This document shows positions 57,798 through 58,330 of a stretch of DNA of 58,330 nucleotides, piece after piece (within the stretch, counting starts at the first letter, position 1; each line of letters starts with the position of its first letter). Source of the DNA: Leucobacter sp. Ag1 (lineage in GTDB: Bacteria > Actinomycetota > Actinomycetes > Actinomycetales > Microbacteriaceae). The translations under genes and the position numbers were made by a program. Where the stretch lies: positions 1 through 58,330 of the forward strand of contig NZ_LAYO01000089.1 in NCBI RefSeq assembly GCF_000980875.1, read 5' to 3'. The notes beneath the pieces were generated by a model. The model was not told where the DNA came from. It saw only the letters and a program-made list of their open reading frames with translations, and searched no databases.

Positions 57798-58330
57798 ATG
57801 AGTGAATCGGTCGTCCTCCCCGCACTGGGCGAGAGCGTCACCGAGGGGACGGTGACCCGCTGGCTGAAGAACGTCGGTGACACCGTCGCAGTCGACGAGC
57901 CGCTGCTGGAGGTGTCCACCGACAAGGTCGACACCGAGGTCCCCTCCCCCATCGCGGGGGTGCTCGAGGAGATCCTCGTGCAGGAGGACGAGACGGCCGA
58001 GGTCGGCGCCGTGCTCGCACGCATCGGAGACGGGAGCGGTTCCGCTGCGGCTCCGGCCGCCCCGGCGGCCGAGCCCGTCGCCGCGCCCGCAGCTCCGGAG
58101 CCCGTGGCGGCGCCCGCCGCTCCGGCCGAGCCCGTGGCGGCCCCCGAGCACGTCGCGGTTCCTTCGACTCCCGCCGCGCCCGCCGACGGCCAGGAGGTCG
58201 TGCTCCCCTCGCTCGGCGAGAGCATCACCGAGGGCACCGTGACCCGCTGGCTGAAGAGCGTCGGCGATTCGGTCGAGGTCGACGAGCCGCTGCTCGAGGT
58301 CTCCACCGACAAGGTCGACACCGAGGTCCC
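57798..58330 (+). CDS. sucB: dihydrolipoamide acyltransferase E2 (partial, runs off the window)
   Basis: The first 177 residues of an E2 acyltransferase. Two lipoyl domains are seen: residues about 2-75 and 135 onward, each with the lipoyl-lysine motif [16 protein letters not shown], separated by a Pro/Ala-rich linker. Two lipoyl domains and the position next to lpdA fit the 2-oxoglutarate dehydrogenase or actinobacterial shared E2. The catalytic domain lies beyond 58330, so pyruvate against 2-oxoglutarate specificity cannot be settled here. GGAG lies 8 bp before the ATG. Confidence 0.9.
   Translation, partial: MSESVVLPALGESVTEGTVTRWLKNVGDTVAVDEPLLEVSTDKVDTEVPSPIAGVLEEILVQEDETAEVGAVLARIGDGSGSAAAPAAPAAEPVAAPAAPEPVAAPAAPAEPVAAPEHVAVPSTPAAPADGQEVVLPSLGESITEGTVTRWLKSVGDSVEVDEPLLEVSTDKVDTEV

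Noticed and set aside
55110-58151. A 1013-codon minus-strand frame over PAC2, lpdA and sucB
   Set aside because: Same shadow effect: the real genes on these bases have full family motifs and ribosome binding sites.

Overview
The window is high-GC actinobacterial chromosome. Gene content and order point to Microbacteriaceae, probably a Leucobacter-like organism: the sigA region carries parC, parE, a DUF7455 gene, sepH, DUF4193, DUF3093, dut, DUF3710 and DUF3159 genes, acnA and dxs, and start codons are often GTG or TTG. It splits into two parts at about 22.5 kb.

Positions 1 to about 22,540 are an integrated and partly decayed conjugative element that extends beyond the left edge. Its right end holds a tyrosine integrase and an excisionase, and abuts the 3' end of tRNA-Val(GAC), the last gene of a Gly-Cys-Val tRNA operon; that 3' end is the likely attachment site. 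Element backbone genes lie on the plus strand: a broken VirB4-type ATPase, a frameshifted LAXTG surface protein, a DprA-like protein, a VirD4/TraG coupling protein, an SSB-like protein and a DUF4913 protein. Cargo lies on the minus strand and looks like a defence island. One block (1164-9950) encodes a small membrane protein, a 1710-residue protein with a PD-(D/E)XK-like N-terminus, a NACHT NTPase and a very long helical C-terminus, and an SF2 helicase with a C-terminal PD-(D/E)XK nuclease. The second block (12105-13984) is an ATPase plus HNH pair of the Septu (PtuA/PtuB) type. Relics of an ISL3 transposase and an MFS transporter lie between them. No relaxase is visible.

Positions 22,540-58,330 are ordinary core chromosome. 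In order: tRNA genes, a membrane-anchored HELLH protein, tRNA-Val(CAC), msrA, a metallophosphoesterase, DUF1990, GNAT, PASTA and VOC proteins, a PemK-like protein, zapE, an alpha/beta hydrolase, DUF3000, an RNase D-like gene, and fadA-fadB for beta-oxidation. These are followed by dxs (isoprenoids), acnA (TCA cycle), the DUF3159-DUF3710-dut-DUF3093-DUF4193-sepH cluster, a phosphodiesterase-like gene, parC, and an EamA transporter behind a ykkC-class (guanidine-like) riboswitch. The window closes with parE, DUF7455, sigA, a PAC2 protein, lpdA and the start of sucB.

The most interesting content is the three-gene membrane/NACHT-nuclease/helicase-nuclease locus, the Septu-like pair, and the ykkC-class leader in front of an EamA transporter. 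All calls come from reading the sequence; no database search was run.
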